From: an uncultured Eubacteriales bacterium
GTDB taxonomy: Bacteria; Bacillota; Clostridia; Oscillospirales; Oscillospiraceae
Direction of reading: 5' to 3'
NCBI GenBank assembly: GCA_902475855.1
Contig: CABSBF010000021.1
Span: forward strand, 1 to 32,644
DNA length: 32,644 nt
The notes under the pieces are model-generated. The model did no database searches and was not told the origin of the DNA. It saw only the letters and a program-made list of their open reading frames with translations. The first letter of the stretch is position 1. Every line of letters begins with the position of its first letter. This document shows, piece after piece, positions 23,562-32,455 of this stretch. The position numbers were made by a program, and so were the translations under genes.

Positions 23562-24362
23562 ATGCAGAAATCGGATCGGATCGTTATTTTCGATCTCGAC
23601 GGAACCATTTATCAAAACAGCATTTTCCACCGCGGCTATCTGCGGACGCTTGTCGCCGGAACCTGGGCTGAACCGCTGGAAGCGGAACTGGTTCGTCTGG
23701 CGGAGGATATCTTTGCCGGGCGCGAATTGACTATGAATTATTTTTACCGCACCGGGCGCACAGATGCAGCTACCGTGCCGGAGTTGGTGCAGGCCCTTCG
23801 GCAGCGGATCCTGCCCGACATGACCTATGATGAGGCTTTGCTGGCAGACGACGTAGTCTATCTCGGTGACGCATGGGCCGTTCTGGCCTATCTCGGCGAT
23901 GCACTTGGCTGTCTGGATGGTGACCGCGCCAATACCGTCTACCGTCAGACCCGCATTCAGATGGAACAGGCCGGAATGCACGGCGACCGGGCACTTTCCG
24001 AGGCGATCGTGCGGCTGGAGCAGCGCTGCCGCGTCGTTCTGCTGAGCAATTCCTATGAGCAGACCGTTAGGGAATTTCTGCGTCAGCTCGGCTTTTCCGG
24101 AGTATTTCACGAGATTTGCAGCAGCGCAAACAAGCCGTACGGCATGATCGCCCGTTTGAAGGCACTGGATCCGGCTCTGCTTGCGCGTCCGGAAGCTCTG
24201 ATCAGCATAGGCGATCACGCCTTCAACGATTTGATGCCCATCTCCGCTATCGGCGGAAAAACGCTCTGGATCAATCCCTATCTGGGAGTCCATGAGCCGG
24301 AATACACCTGGGTCGTCCACTCACCCGCAGAACTCGCCGCATTTTTGGACACTCTTACCTGA
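23562..24362 (+). CDS. HAD family hydrolase
   Basis: The 266-aa haloacid-dehalogenase-type phosphatase has motif I FDLDGTIY with both catalytic Asp residues, motif II VVLLSNSYE, a Lys in NKPYG, and motif IV SIGDHAFND. A helical cap lies between motifs I and II. The ATG at 23562 follows GGGAGG. A TATAAT (23483-23488) upstream suggests its own promoter, though no clear -35 is seen. Only 54 bp separate it from the ABC-binding protein, so it may be cotranscribed with the import operon and act on its phosphorylated products. The substrate is not predictable. Confidence 0.85.
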   Translation: MQKSDRIVIFDLDGTIYQNSIFHRGYLRTLVAGTWAEPLEAELVRLAEDIFAGRELTMNYFYRTGRTDAATVPELVQALRQRILPDMTYDEALLADDVVYLGDAWAVLAYLGDALGCLDGDRANTVYRQTRIQMEQAGMHGDRALSEAIVRLEQRCRVVLLSNSYEQTVREFLRQLGFSGVFHEICSSANKPYGMIARLKALDPALLARPEALISIGDHAFNDLMPISAIGGKTLWINPYLGVHEPEYTWVVHSPAELAAFLDTLT

Positions 24363-24416
24363 GCTGTGAGCGTCATCCGACGTTCCGATAAATCATGAGA
24401 CTATGGAGGAAAACAC

Positions 24417-25736
24417 ATGAAAGTACGCATTCTTGCCCTTCTGCTCGCCCTGGTCATGACCGTAAGCCTGTTTGCAGCATGCAGCACGCAAAAGCCGGGG
24501 CCTACAGACGACAGCACCGGAAACTCGCAGAACTCCGACAACGCCACGGAACCCGCAAAGACCGAAAAAACAAAGATTGTCTACTGGCACTCCTACACCG
24601 ATCAGCATGAAGAAAAGTTCCTGGAGCTTGCCGCTGCCTTCAATGCCTCGCAGAACGAGTATGAACTCGTCGCCGAGCAGCAGCCGTACAGCGAAATCGA
24701 CAGCAAGACCATGCAGGCCGTCCGCAACGGGACAGGCCCGGATCTCGTGAACATGTATCCGTCTGACGCTATCAACTATCTCAATGAGGGCCGTCTTGTT
24801 GACCTGTCCGTCTATATCAATGACCCGGAAATCGGCATCCCGAATTTTAAGGAAAGTATCTCCGCAGGTCAGTATGAAGAAGTCACCCAGTGGGGCAACG
24901 GCATCTATGTCTTCCCGTGCACCACAGCGGGCGAGGTTCTGTTCTACAACAAGACCATGTTCGACAAATATGATCTTAAGGCTCCCAAAACCTGGACAGA
25001 GCTTGCAGAATGCAGTAAAATCATTCACGAGAAGGAAGGTATCCCCGGTTTCGGCACCGACTCCCTCGTGGACACCTATCAGTGTCTCATCATGCAGGCC
25101 GGCAGCGGCTACATTGATGCAGACGGCAACTACGCCATTGATGAGACGATTGCAAAAGAAAAGCTCAACTGGTTCGCGGATCTGGTGAAGTCCGGTGATT
25201 TCCGTCTTGTCGGCGAGGATGTCTTCTTCTCCAGCCCCTTCGGCAGCCAGGCGGTCGCCTCTTATATCGGTTCGAGCGCCGGTGTGAGCTATGTTGAACT
25301 GGCTGTGGATGGAGCGTTTGAGCTTGGCTGCGTTCCCATCCCGCAGGAAGGCCCTGCTCGCTATATTTCCTCCTGGGGCAACAACTTCGCCTGTCTCAGC
25401 ACCGATGAAGACCACGCCCGCGGCGCATATCTGTTCCTGAAGTTCCTCACCTCTCCGGAAAACGTTGTTCAGTGGGCAGAGGCCTTCGGCACCGTTCCCG
25501 TCTACAAGGAAGCACGTGAGAGTGAAGAATTCCAGAAGTTTGCCGAGACGAATATTGCTGTCAAGGCGCTGACGGAAGAAGCAGATGACATTGGTATGCT
25601 GGCCAGTGTTCCCGGTGCAGCGACCATGCGCACTGAGATCGACAAGATGGTGCAGAGCGTTGCACTCAATGTGAGCGATACCGATACGGCCTACGCTGCA
25701 TTCGAAGCCGCCTGCCGCGAAGCACTCAAAAAGTAA
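24417..25736 (+). CDS. ABC importer solute-binding lipoprotein, sugar family 1
   Basis: This is an extracellular substrate-binding protein anchored by lipid. Signal peptide and lipobox are clear (LFAAC, Cys22), followed by a Thr/Asn/Ser linker. The mature domain starts near KIVYWHSYTDQHEEKFLELAAAFN, typical of UgpB/MalE-like family 1 proteins that bind sugars or glycerol phosphates. The RBS is GGAGG. It is first in an operon with a phosphodiesterase, an ATPase, two permeases and a 5'-nucleotidase-like protein. A hairpin follows the gene and could keep its mRNA more abundant than the downstream part. The substrate is probably an organophosphate or phosphodiester, by context. Confidence 0.93.
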   Translation: MKVRILALLLALVMTVSLFAACSTQKPGPTDDSTGNSQNSDNATEPAKTEKTKIVYWHSYTDQHEEKFLELAAAFNASQNEYELVAEQQPYSEIDSKTMQAVRNGTGPDLVNMYPSDAINYLNEGRLVDLSVYINDPEIGIPNFKESISAGQYEEVTQWGNGIYVFPCTTAGEVLFYNKTMFDKYDLKAPKTWTELAECSKIIHEKEGIPGFGTDSLVDTYQCLIMQAGSGYIDADGNYAIDETIAKEKLNWFADLVKSGDFRLVGEDVFFSSPFGSQAVASYIGSSAGVSYVELAVDGAFELGCVPIPQEGPARYISSWGNNFACLSTDEDHARGAYLFLKFLTSPENVVQWAEAFGTVPVYKEARESEEFQKFAETNIAVKALTEEADDIGMLASVPGAATMRTEIDKMVQSVALNVSDTDTAYAAFEAACREALKK

Positions 25737-25756
25737 AGGCTCCCGCCACGTAAAAT

Positions 25757-25786
25757 CAGGCGGACGTCCCGGCGGACGTCCGCCTG
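25757..25786 (+). repeat. Intercistronic 12-bp hairpin after the binding-protein gene
   Basis: CAGGCGGACGTC and its exact complement flank CCGGCG. There is no T-tract, so it more likely stabilises the upstream mRNA or causes partial attenuation than full termination. Confidence 0.7.
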
Positions 25787-25865
25787 TACGCAAACACCCC
25801 TTCCCTGTCTCCCCGCGAATTACCGGCCGGACACCGATCGGCCGTTCCATTGGAAAGGAGAGTCT

Positions 25866-27158
25866 ATGTCCAAAGTCCTTGTATTCTGCATTGATGCCCT
25901 CTGTGCATCGGACATCGCGCGTATGCGCCGGATGCCGCACTTTGCACAGATTCTGGAGCGCGGTGCGCTCGTCGAAAAAATCGAGCCTGTACTTCCCGCA
26001 CTGACCTACACCTGCCACACTTCGATCCTGACCGGTACCTATGCCGGGCGGCACGGGATAGTCCACAATGAAAAGCTGATCCGCGGCGGCAGGCTTGATG
26101 CGCCGTGGTACTGCATGAAATCCGATGTCTGCGGCGAAACCCTGCTGGATATTGCCCGCAACAACGGTCTGACGACCTGCTCGCTGAGTTGGCCCGTTTC
26201 AGGCGGCGCAGACTATACCATGAATATGCCGATGATCGTTCCTTACAGCTACCAGGGCTACCAGCCGCAGAAATGGCTGGAAAATACGGCCACTGCAAAT
26301 CTGATGGATCGTTATTTTTATAAGCACGGCCGCTATCTGATGGGGCCGTCCCGCAGTCTGGACCTGTTTACCATGGCGCTGGCGCTTGATATTCTGGAAG
26401 ACGGCCCACAGCCGGACGTCATGCTCGTCAAGCTGTGCGATCTGGACTCCGCGCGTCACACCTACGGTGTGGAAAGTGCCGAAGCTGAGGATCAGCTTCG
26501 TATGCACGATGAGCAGCTCGGCGCCATACTGGAGTGTCTGCGCCGCCAGGGCACGCTGGACGAAACCAATATTGTTGTCCTCGGTGACCACGGGCAGACG
26601 GATATCCGTGACGCTTTCCTGATGAATGTCTACTTCCGGCAGCTTGGTCTTCTGACGCTGGATGCTGAGGGGCAGATTGCTTCCTTCGACGCAGTCTGTC
26701 ACTCCACCGGTCTCGCCGCGCTGATTGAGGTGCGCGACCCCGATGACCCTGCGCTTCTCGCCCGTGTACGGGCAGCATTGGAAGCACTCCGCACGGACCC
26801 GAGCGTGCAGCTCAATTTGATTCTGGACACTGCCGAAGCACAGGCGCGCTATGGGCTGTCCGGCCCCTTCGATTTTGTCGTGGAAAGTGCTTTGCCCATT
26901 GCGTTTGGAGAATACCCGGCGGGTGACACTCTCTGGCGGAGCTGTCAGCCGGGCGACAAAAAAACCGGTGTCGCTACCCACGGCGGCAGCCCTGCACGCG
27001 AGGAAGTCACGACATTCTTTGCCGCCGGGCCTGCTGTGCAGCCCGGCACGGTTCACGGCAGCCGCTCCATGGTTGACGAGGCTCCCACCATGGCCGCCAT
27101 GCTCGGGCTGACGATGCCCGATGCAGACGGCACCCCCATTTCTGAGATTTTGAGGTGA
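25866..27158 (+). CDS. Type I phosphodiesterase/nucleotide pyrophosphatase family protein
   Basis: Alkaline-phosphatase-fold enzymes of this family cleave phosphodiesters such as nucleotide or glycerophosphodiester substrates with two zinc ions. The 430 aa show FCIDAL (metal Asp10), the nucleophile region LPALTYTCHTSILTG with Thr47 as probable nucleophile, CDLDSARHTYG (metal Asp and His), VVLGDHGQ, and the final metal His in ATHGGSP. There is no signal peptide, so it acts in the cytoplasm on imported substrate. It lies 7 bp before the ATPase gene in the import operon. Confidence 0.9.
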   Translation: MSKVLVFCIDALCASDIARMRRMPHFAQILERGALVEKIEPVLPALTYTCHTSILTGTYAGRHGIVHNEKLIRGGRLDAPWYCMKSDVCGETLLDIARNNGLTTCSLSWPVSGGADYTMNMPMIVPYSYQGYQPQKWLENTATANLMDRYFYKHGRYLMGPSRSLDLFTMALALDILEDGPQPDVMLVKLCDLDSARHTYGVESAEAEDQLRMHDEQLGAILECLRRQGTLDETNIVVLGDHGQTDIRDAFLMNVYFRQLGLLTLDAEGQIASFDAVCHSTGLAALIEVRDPDDPALLARVRAALEALRTDPSVQLNLILDTAEAQARYGLSGPFDFVVESALPIAFGEYPAGDTLWRSCQPGDKKTGVATHGGSPAREEVTTFFAAGPAVQPGTVHGSRSMVDEAPTMAAMLGLTMPDADGTPISEILR

Positions 27159-27165
27159 TACGGAT

Positions 27166-28224
27166 ATGCAGATCAAACTGGAACATTTGACCAAACGCTT
27201 CGGCGATACCGTCGCCGTTAATGACCTTTCCATCACACTGGAAAGCGGCAAACTTATCGCACTGCTGGGCCCGAGCGGCTGCGGCAAAACTACAACGCTG
27301 AACATGATCTCCGGCATTCTGCCGGTGAGCGGCGGCAGCATCTACTTTGACGACCGCGATGTAACAAGCCTGCCGCCGGAAAAGCGCGGCATTGGCCTTG
27401 TCTTTCAGAACTACGCGCTCTATCCCCATATGACGGTTCTACAGAACATCTGCTTCCCGATGGAGATTCAGCGCATTCCCAAAAAGGAACGCATCCGCCG
27501 CGCACAGGAGCTGGCAGAGATGGTGCATATCACCCCATATCTCAAGCGCAAACCCGCCGAGCTCTCCGGAGGGCAGCAGCAGCGTGTCGCCATTGCGCGT
27601 GCCCTCTCCAAGCGGCCGGATGTACTGCTGCTCGATGAACCGCTGTCCAATCTGGATGCAAAGCTCCGCGTGGAAATGCGCGAAGAGATTCGACGCATCC
27701 AGCGTGAAGCGGGCATCACGACCGTTTTTGTCACCCACGATCAGGAAGAAGCCAGCAGCATTGCCGACCGTGTCGTTCTGCTGCGTGACGGCATTCTTCA
27801 GCAGGAGGATACCGCACGCGGCTTGTATGAAAACCCGCGCAACCTCTTTGCAGCCGATTTTCTCGGCACACCTCCCATCAACCAACTGCACGGCACCATT
27901 CAAAGCGGCCGACTTATCCTGGAGGGCGGTGTGCCAGCGGCGGTGACTCTTCCGGAAGGTCTTTCTGAAGGGCAGGCTCTTGTTCTGGCTGTCCGCGCAG
28001 AAAGCATTCTGCCGCAGAGCGAAACTCCTTCGTTCCGTGCAACAGTTCTGGAGCGCTACTCTCTCGGCAAAGATGAACTGGTTCGCTTACAGGCTGGCAC
28101 AGCCGAGCTGCGAGGAATTGTCCCGGCCGAGCTTGACCTTCTGCCCGGCACAGAGCTGGCGATCGGTCTTAAGAAGCGCGGTGTATTCCTCTTTGACGCC
28201 AAAACGGGGGTAAGGTACTTATGA
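27166..28224 (+). CDS. ABC importer ATPase, UgpC/MalK type
   Basis: The 352-aa ATPase has Walker A GPSGCGKTT, Q-loop FQNYALYPHMTV, signature LSGGQQQR, Walker B VLLLDEPLSNLDA, H-loop VTHDQEE, and a C-terminal TOBE-type regulatory domain (about 235-350). It is of the type that powers family 1 sugar or glycerol-phosphate importers. Its stop overlaps the next permease start (ATGA), so translation is coupled. Confidence 0.95.
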   Translation: MQIKLEHLTKRFGDTVAVNDLSITLESGKLIALLGPSGCGKTTTLNMISGILPVSGGSIYFDDRDVTSLPPEKRGIGLVFQNYALYPHMTVLQNICFPMEIQRIPKKERIRRAQELAEMVHITPYLKRKPAELSGGQQQRVAIARALSKRPDVLLLDEPLSNLDAKLRVEMREEIRRIQREAGITTVFVTHDQEEASSIADRVVLLRDGILQQEDTARGLYENPRNLFAADFLGTPPINQLHGTIQSGRLILEGGVPAAVTLPEGLSEGQALVLAVRAESILPQSETPSFRATVLERYSLGKDELVRLQAGTAELRGIVPAELDLLPGTELAIGLKKRGVFLFDAKTGVRYL

Positions 28225-29141
28225 GCCGCCGGAAGCTGCGCACGCGCGGAGACGGCGAGCGCGTGACTTTTCGTACCTTTGCAGAACCGGGGCTGTTCCT
28301 GCTTCCCTTTCTCATCGGCCTTCTGGTATTCACCGTCTATCCCTTTATCAACGTTATTCTCCTCTCTTTCCGAGAGGACTACAGCCTGATGACCGGCGAA
28401 TTTTCCGGCATTGGTCTGGGAAATTATGCAGAGATTTTCCACGATCCGAATTTTCTGAACGGTCTTCGCAACACGGCGCTGTACGTTCTCTTTGTGGTGC
28501 CGATTGTTACAATGCTCTCTCTGCTGCTTGCAACGCTGCTTAACTCCTGCGAGCGCCTGCAGGGGCTGTTCCAGACGTGCTACTTTCTGCCGATGGTCAC
28601 GTCCGTCACGGCGGTCGGTCTCGTATGGAAATGGATGTTCAACTATGATTACGGTCTAATCAACTATGCACTGTCTCTGTTCGGCGTTTCCCCCGTGAAC
28701 TGGCTGAACGATCCGCACTATAATCTGGCCGCTCTCATTATCTACGGCATCTGGAGCATGCTTCCGTTTACCATCATTCTGCTGCTGTCCGGTTTCCAGA
28801 ACATCAACCCGCAGTACTACACCGCAGCACGCATCGACGGCTCGTCCTCCTGGCGCATTTTCCGCCGAATCACCGTGCCGCTGCTGGCGCCGACGCTGGG
28901 ACTGACGATGATCGTAAACGTCATTTCAGCCTCCAAGGTCTTCTCGGAGCTGTTCCCACTGTTCAATGGTAATCCCGGCTCTGCATACTCTCTGTATACT
29001 GTAGTGTATTACCTGTTTGATATGTTCTACAAACAGTGGAAGCTCGGCCCGGCAGCAGCCAGTGCCGTTGTGCTGTTCGTCATTGTTCTGATCTTTACCA
29101 TGCTGCAGCTCTTCGTCCAGCGCAAGTGGAAGAATTATTGA
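28221..29141 (+). CDS. ABC importer permease, UgpA/MalF type
   Basis: The 306-aa inner-membrane protein has about six transmembrane helices and the EAA-like coupling loop YYTAARIDGSSSWRIFRRIT near residues 195-215, which contacts the ATPase. The N-terminus is short and cytosolic. It pairs with the permease 9 bp downstream to form the channel. Confidence 0.95.
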   Translation: MSRRKLRTRGDGERVTFRTFAEPGLFLLPFLIGLLVFTVYPFINVILLSFREDYSLMTGEFSGIGLGNYAEIFHDPNFLNGLRNTALYVLFVVPIVTMLSLLLATLLNSCERLQGLFQTCYFLPMVTSVTAVGLVWKWMFNYDYGLINYALSLFGVSPVNWLNDPHYNLAALIIYGIWSMLPFTIILLLSGFQNINPQYYTAARIDGSSSWRIFRRITVPLLAPTLGLTMIVNVISASKVFSELFPLFNGNPGSAYSLYTVVYYLFDMFYKQWKLGPAAASAVVLFVIVLIFTMLQLFVQRKWKNY

Positions 29142-29150
29142 GGTATCGTC

Positions 29151-29969
29151 ATGAAAACTGCAAAAAAGTCTGTTGCCTATCTCATTCTGGTTCTCGGCGC
29201 GCTTATCATGGTGCTCCCGTTTTTCTGGATGATCATTTCGTCTCTGAAGACGGCTGCCGAGGTCAATACTACGCCGCCGACATTCTGGCCCAAGGAGCCG
29301 GTGTTTGAGAACTACGTCTATGCCTTCCAGAAGGCGCCCTTCCTCCGTTATTTCTGCAATTCTCTGATCGTAACCATCGCCTGCGTCGCCTGCACTATGT
29401 TCACGACCATTCTTGCAGCGTTTGCCTTCTCCCGGCTGAAATTTCCGGGACGTGATCTGCTGTTTTCCCTCCTGCTGTCACTGATGATGATCCCGTTCGA
29501 GATGCTCATCATCACTAACTACACCACAATCGTAAAGCTCGGACTCAACGACACGCTCATTGCGTTGATTCTGCCCTTTACCTCCAGCATTTTCTATACC
29601 TACATTCTTAGGAATTTCTTCCTTGCAATCCCGGACAGCCTTTACTATTCCGCCCGGGTCGATGGAGCAAGCAACTGGCGCTATCTCTGGCGCGTCATGG
29701 TTCCCATGTCCCGTCCGGCTCTGGTTACGATTGGCCTGCTCGATGCCATCGCCTGCTGGAACTCCTTCCTGTGGACCGTCATTGCCACTAATTCGAAGGA
29801 TGTCCGCACGCTGCCGTTCGGACTTTATGCTTTCATGACCTCCAGCGGCATTCGCTATGAGCGTCTGATGGCCGCCTCAACCATTGTCGTGCTGCCGATG
29901 ATTCTGCTGTTCATCTTCTGCCGCAAGAGCATCGTCACAGGCGTGTCACGCGGCGGATTGAAGGGGTAA
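29151..29969 (+). CDS. ABC importer permease, UgpE/MalG type
   Basis: The 272-aa permease has six predicted transmembrane helices and the EAA-like loop YYSARVDGASNWRYLWRVMV. It starts after the short WPKEPVFENY-type periplasmic segment typical of MalG/UgpE proteins. It forms the heterodimeric channel with the preceding permease. It lies 4 bp before the nucleotidase-like gene. Confidence 0.95.
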   Translation: MKTAKKSVAYLILVLGALIMVLPFFWMIISSLKTAAEVNTTPPTFWPKEPVFENYVYAFQKAPFLRYFCNSLIVTIACVACTMFTTILAAFAFSRLKFPGRDLLFSLLLSLMMIPFEMLIITNYTTIVKLGLNDTLIALILPFTSSIFYTYILRNFFLAIPDSLYYSARVDGASNWRYLWRVMVPMSRPALVTIGLLDAIACWNSFLWTVIATNSKDVRTLPFGLYAFMTSSGIRYERLMAASTIVVLPMILLFIFCRKSIVTGVSRGGLKG

Positions 29970-29973
29970 ACCT

Positions 29974-31437
29974 ATGGGCGAGATTATCCTGGATCTGCTC
30001 TGCCATGCGGATTTCTCCGGCCGGATCCGTCCCTCCCGTGAGGACATCGGTTTCCCCGCTTTCTCTGCCGAGATTCAAAGGCTGCGCGCTCAGAACCCGC
30101 AAGGAACGCTCCTGCTGGATGCCGGTGATGCCTTCAGCACTAACTACTGGCCGGGGCTGCCCCTCGTCGGTGCCATGATTCGCAACAAGACCGACGTCAT
30201 GACGCTGGGAAACCACGAATTTGACCGCGGCCCCGCCTTTTTGGAAAGCTGTATTCGCGCCTGCCCCTTCCCGGTGCTCTGCGCCAACGTGCAGAGAAAG
30301 ACAGACGGCGCACCGGTTCCCGGAACGAAGCCCTATGTCCTGCTGGAGCGCTGTGGTGTCCGCATCGGCGTACTCGGTCTGACGACAGAATACACACCCT
30401 ATATGGTGGAAAAAAGCGCTTTTTCTTCGTTTGAGATGACACCAGCCGCCGAAGCTGCTGCACACTTCATTCCGGAGCTTCGCGCCGCAGGCGCAGAGGT
30501 CGTCGTAGTGCTGACGCATATGCCGTTTTATCAGTCTGAGGGCGGCACGCTCACAGGCGAACTGCCTGAGTTGATTGCAGCCTCCCCTGCTGCGGATGTC
30601 TGGATCGGCGGCCATATCCCCGGCGACTGTGCACAGGTATGCGGCGATGCCTGCGTGGTCAAGGCCGGTTTTGGCGGCGCAAGCATCGCGCATGTCCGCC
30701 TGAGGCTGGACAACGCATCGCACCGCATTCTGGAACGAAGCTGCTGCATTGAGTTGACGGATCCAAACGGAAAAGCGGAGCCGGAAATCGTGCAGTATAT
30801 CCGCTCCATCACTGATCCGTTTGAAGCTTACTTTCAGGAGCGTCTCGGCGTTCTGAACGAACGCTGGAGAATGACGCTGGCGCACGAGTCCAAGCTTGGC
30901 GATTTTCTTGCGGACTGCCTGAGATTCGGCGGACAGACGGCGCTTTCCTATATGAACACGACCAGCGCCTGCGGCGAGCTGCTGCCGGGTGAGATCACGA
31001 GGGAAGAACTGACCTATTGTGCAGCCTTTGACGACGAGATGTTCATCGGCACGATCACGGGCGCACAGCTCCGGGAGCTTCTTGAGACGGTCTATGAACC
31101 AGAGCGCTTCGGCAATAACGCCGCTCTCTCCTTCTCCGGTTTCCATGCCGTTGTGGATCACACTCGCCCGGCCGGGCAGAAAGTCTGCGCCGTCACGCAC
31201 CCGGATGGCACACCCATTGCGCCGGAGGAACGTCTCAGCGTCACGGTCAGCGCCTATATGGCCTCCGGCGGCAACGACACCGGAGCTATCGCCGGAAAGA
31301 TTGACTGGAAGCCGACCGGCCGCCATTACCATGAGGCCGTCAGCGCCTACGCAAAATCGCTCGGTGTTCTCACCGTCCCTGACTATCCGCGTCTATTGGA
31401 GAACGGCGAGCCGGAAAACAACCACGCGCCCTTCTGA
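29974..31437 (+). CDS. 5'-nucleotidase/UshA-like metallophosphatase, altered metal site
   Basis: The N-terminal calcineurin-like domain (about 1-240) and the C-terminal 5_nucleotid_C domain (about 290-470) follow UshA order at 487 aa, but there is no signal peptide, so it is cytoplasmic. Site-2 ligand motifs are intact: GDAF, GNHEFD, THMPF and GGH. The first motif, normally D-x-H-G, reads HADFSG, keeping Asp13 but replacing His with Ser. The last, normally GGHxH, reads GGHIPG, replacing His with Pro. Both changed residues belong to the same metal site in UshA. The gene closes the import operon and probably dephosphorylates the product released by the phosphodiesterase, if it is active. Confidence 0.87.
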   Translation: MGEIILDLLCHADFSGRIRPSREDIGFPAFSAEIQRLRAQNPQGTLLLDAGDAFSTNYWPGLPLVGAMIRNKTDVMTLGNHEFDRGPAFLESCIRACPFPVLCANVQRKTDGAPVPGTKPYVLLERCGVRIGVLGLTTEYTPYMVEKSAFSSFEMTPAAEAAAHFIPELRAAGAEVVVVLTHMPFYQSEGGTLTGELPELIAASPAADVWIGGHIPGDCAQVCGDACVVKAGFGGASIAHVRLRLDNASHRILERSCCIELTDPNGKAEPEIVQYIRSITDPFEAYFQERLGVLNERWRMTLAHESKLGDFLADCLRFGGQTALSYMNTTSACGELLPGEITREELTYCAAFDDEMFIGTITGAQLRELLETVYEPERFGNNAALSFSGFHAVVDHTRPAGQKVCAVTHPDGTPIAPEERLSVTVSAYMASGGNDTGAIAGKIDWKPTGRHYHEAVSAYAKSLGVLTVPDYPRLLENGEPENNHAPF

Positions 31438-31457
31438 ACCGTAAAGCCATAAAAGCA

Positions 31458-31485
31458 GAGCCGCTGCGGAATACCGCAGCGGCTC
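31458..31485. terminator. Bidirectional terminator between the import operon and the RpiR gene
   Basis: A perfect 12-bp stem GAGCCGCTGCGG / CCGCAGCGGCTC with loop AATA lies between convergent genes. AAAAGC on the left gives a T-run for the minus-strand gene. Confidence 0.8.
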
Positions 31486-31494
31486 GCATAAATC

Positions 31495-32232
31495 TCATCT
31501 GAACAAACGCCCCATCAGTTCCTCAAAGGCAAGGATGACCTTGCCGAAAAACTGATTCGGCACGGCGCTGATGAGCGTTTGATTGGACGCATCCACCAAA
31601 AAGGTCAGGTCGGACATCAGCGCCAGCTTGGAATCCGAACGCCGCGTAAAGCAGATAGCAGAAAAGCCCTTTCCCGTTGCTTCCCGCACATCGTTGATGA
31701 CCGTCTCTGTCTCGCCGCTCTGCGAGATAGCGATGATGAGAGAGGACTCCACATTGCTGGTGATTTGTCGGTTCGCTCCCCGGCGGAAAAGCATATAGTC
31801 ATAAAAATGAACGTGATTAAACACCATGAAGCCACAGATGGCAAGGCGCTTCACGATATAATTGGCTACCTCCGAAGCAAAGCCCTCACCGACGACGAAA
31901 ATCTTCCGTTCCTTATATTTCATCAGCAGGCGGCAGAACTGCTCTGCCTGTTCCGGTGTGTAGCCGTCGATCAGGCTGCAAAGCGGATCTGGATCGCCGG
32001 GGCGATGCACCTCGCCGCTCGACTGTGCAAGGTTGTAATAGAGCTCACTGTAGCCCGCAAAGCCGAGGCGCTTGCAGAGCTTCATGATGAAGGCCGTCGA
32101 AACATAATTTTCGCTTGCGATCTGCTGAATGCCCACCTTGGTTCCGCCCAGCTCAATATGCCGGACGATGCTGGTGATCACTCGCCGCTCATCGTCTGAG
32201 AGCAGATTTGTCAGAATATAATAATTGCTCAC
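31495..32232 (-). CDS. MurR/RpiR family transcriptional regulator
   Basis: RpiR regulators sense sugar phosphates. The 245 aa have an N-terminal HTH_6 domain (about 1-75, IQQIASENYVSTAFIMKLCKRLGF) and a C-terminal SIS domain (about 95-230; FVVGEGFASEVANYIVKRL and IIAISQSGETETV). I chose the GTG at 32232, which has AAAGGCGG 7 nt upstream; the frame is open further up but has no ribosome site there. It is convergent with the import operon and probably regulates it, responding to a phosphorylated intermediate. No operator could be located. Confidence 0.88.
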   Translation of the reverse strand: MSNYYILTNLLSDDERRVITSIVRHIELGGTKVGIQQIASENYVSTAFIMKLCKRLGFAGYSELYYNLAQSSGEVHRPGDPDPLCSLIDGYTPEQAEQFCRLLMKYKERKIFVVGEGFASEVANYIVKRLAICGFMVFNHVHFYDYMLFRRGANRQITSNVESSLIIAISQSGETETVINDVREATGKGFSAICFTRRSDSKLALMSDLTFLVDASNQTLISAVPNQFFGKVILAFEELMGRLFR

Positions 32233-32358
32233 GGCAGTACCGCCTTTCGAGTATTCCCTGCCAAGCCGCAGGATCTTCCCATGTTGCTGTCTGCTTTCAA
32301 TGCGCTGGGAGCGCCGATAAATGCTTTTCGCCGGTTTACACGCCCGAACAACGAAAAT

Positions 32359-32384
32359 GAGCACTTTGCTTCTGCAAAGTGCTC
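32359..32384. terminator. Terminator hairpin beside the tRNA-Ser fragment
   Basis: A perfect 11-bp stem GAGCACTTTGC / GCAAAGTGCTC has loop TTCT on the plus strand. On the minus strand it follows the tRNA 3' end and is succeeded by ATTTTCG, as expected for the tRNA's terminator. I see nothing else in 32233-32358. Confidence 0.75.
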
Positions 32385-32387
32385 TTT

Positions 32388-32455
32388 TGGCGGAGTGGGT
32401 GGGATTCGAACCCACGGTACCGTTGCCGGTACACCTGATTTCGAGTCAAGTTACC
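32388..32455 (-). tRNA. 3' part of tRNA-Ser(CGA), probable integration site remnant
   Basis: Read on the minus strand this has an anticodon stem-loop (CTTGA-CTCGAAA-TCAGG, anticodon CGA at 32441-32443), a long variable arm (GTACCGGCAACGGTAC), a T arm (GTGGG-TTCGAAT-CCCAC), the 3' acceptor strand CCACTCC, discriminator G and encoded CCA. The 5' half is missing: no GGAGTGG acceptor strand or D arm appears in the next bases (32456-32520). The breakpoint just 5' of the anticodon stem is typical of tyrosine-integrase att sites, so an integrated element should extend to the right of 32455. The remaining 32456-32644 shows no gene I can support. Confidence 0.8.

Noticed and set aside
24393..26066. 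557-codon minus-strand frame opposite the binding-protein gene
   Set aside because: Its frame follows from the codon bias of the plus-strand genes, spans two unrelated genes and has no recognisable domain.
29935..31332. 465-codon minus-strand frame opposite the nucleotidase-like gene
   Set aside because: It is an antisense shadow; the plus strand has clear metallophosphatase motifs and operon spacing.
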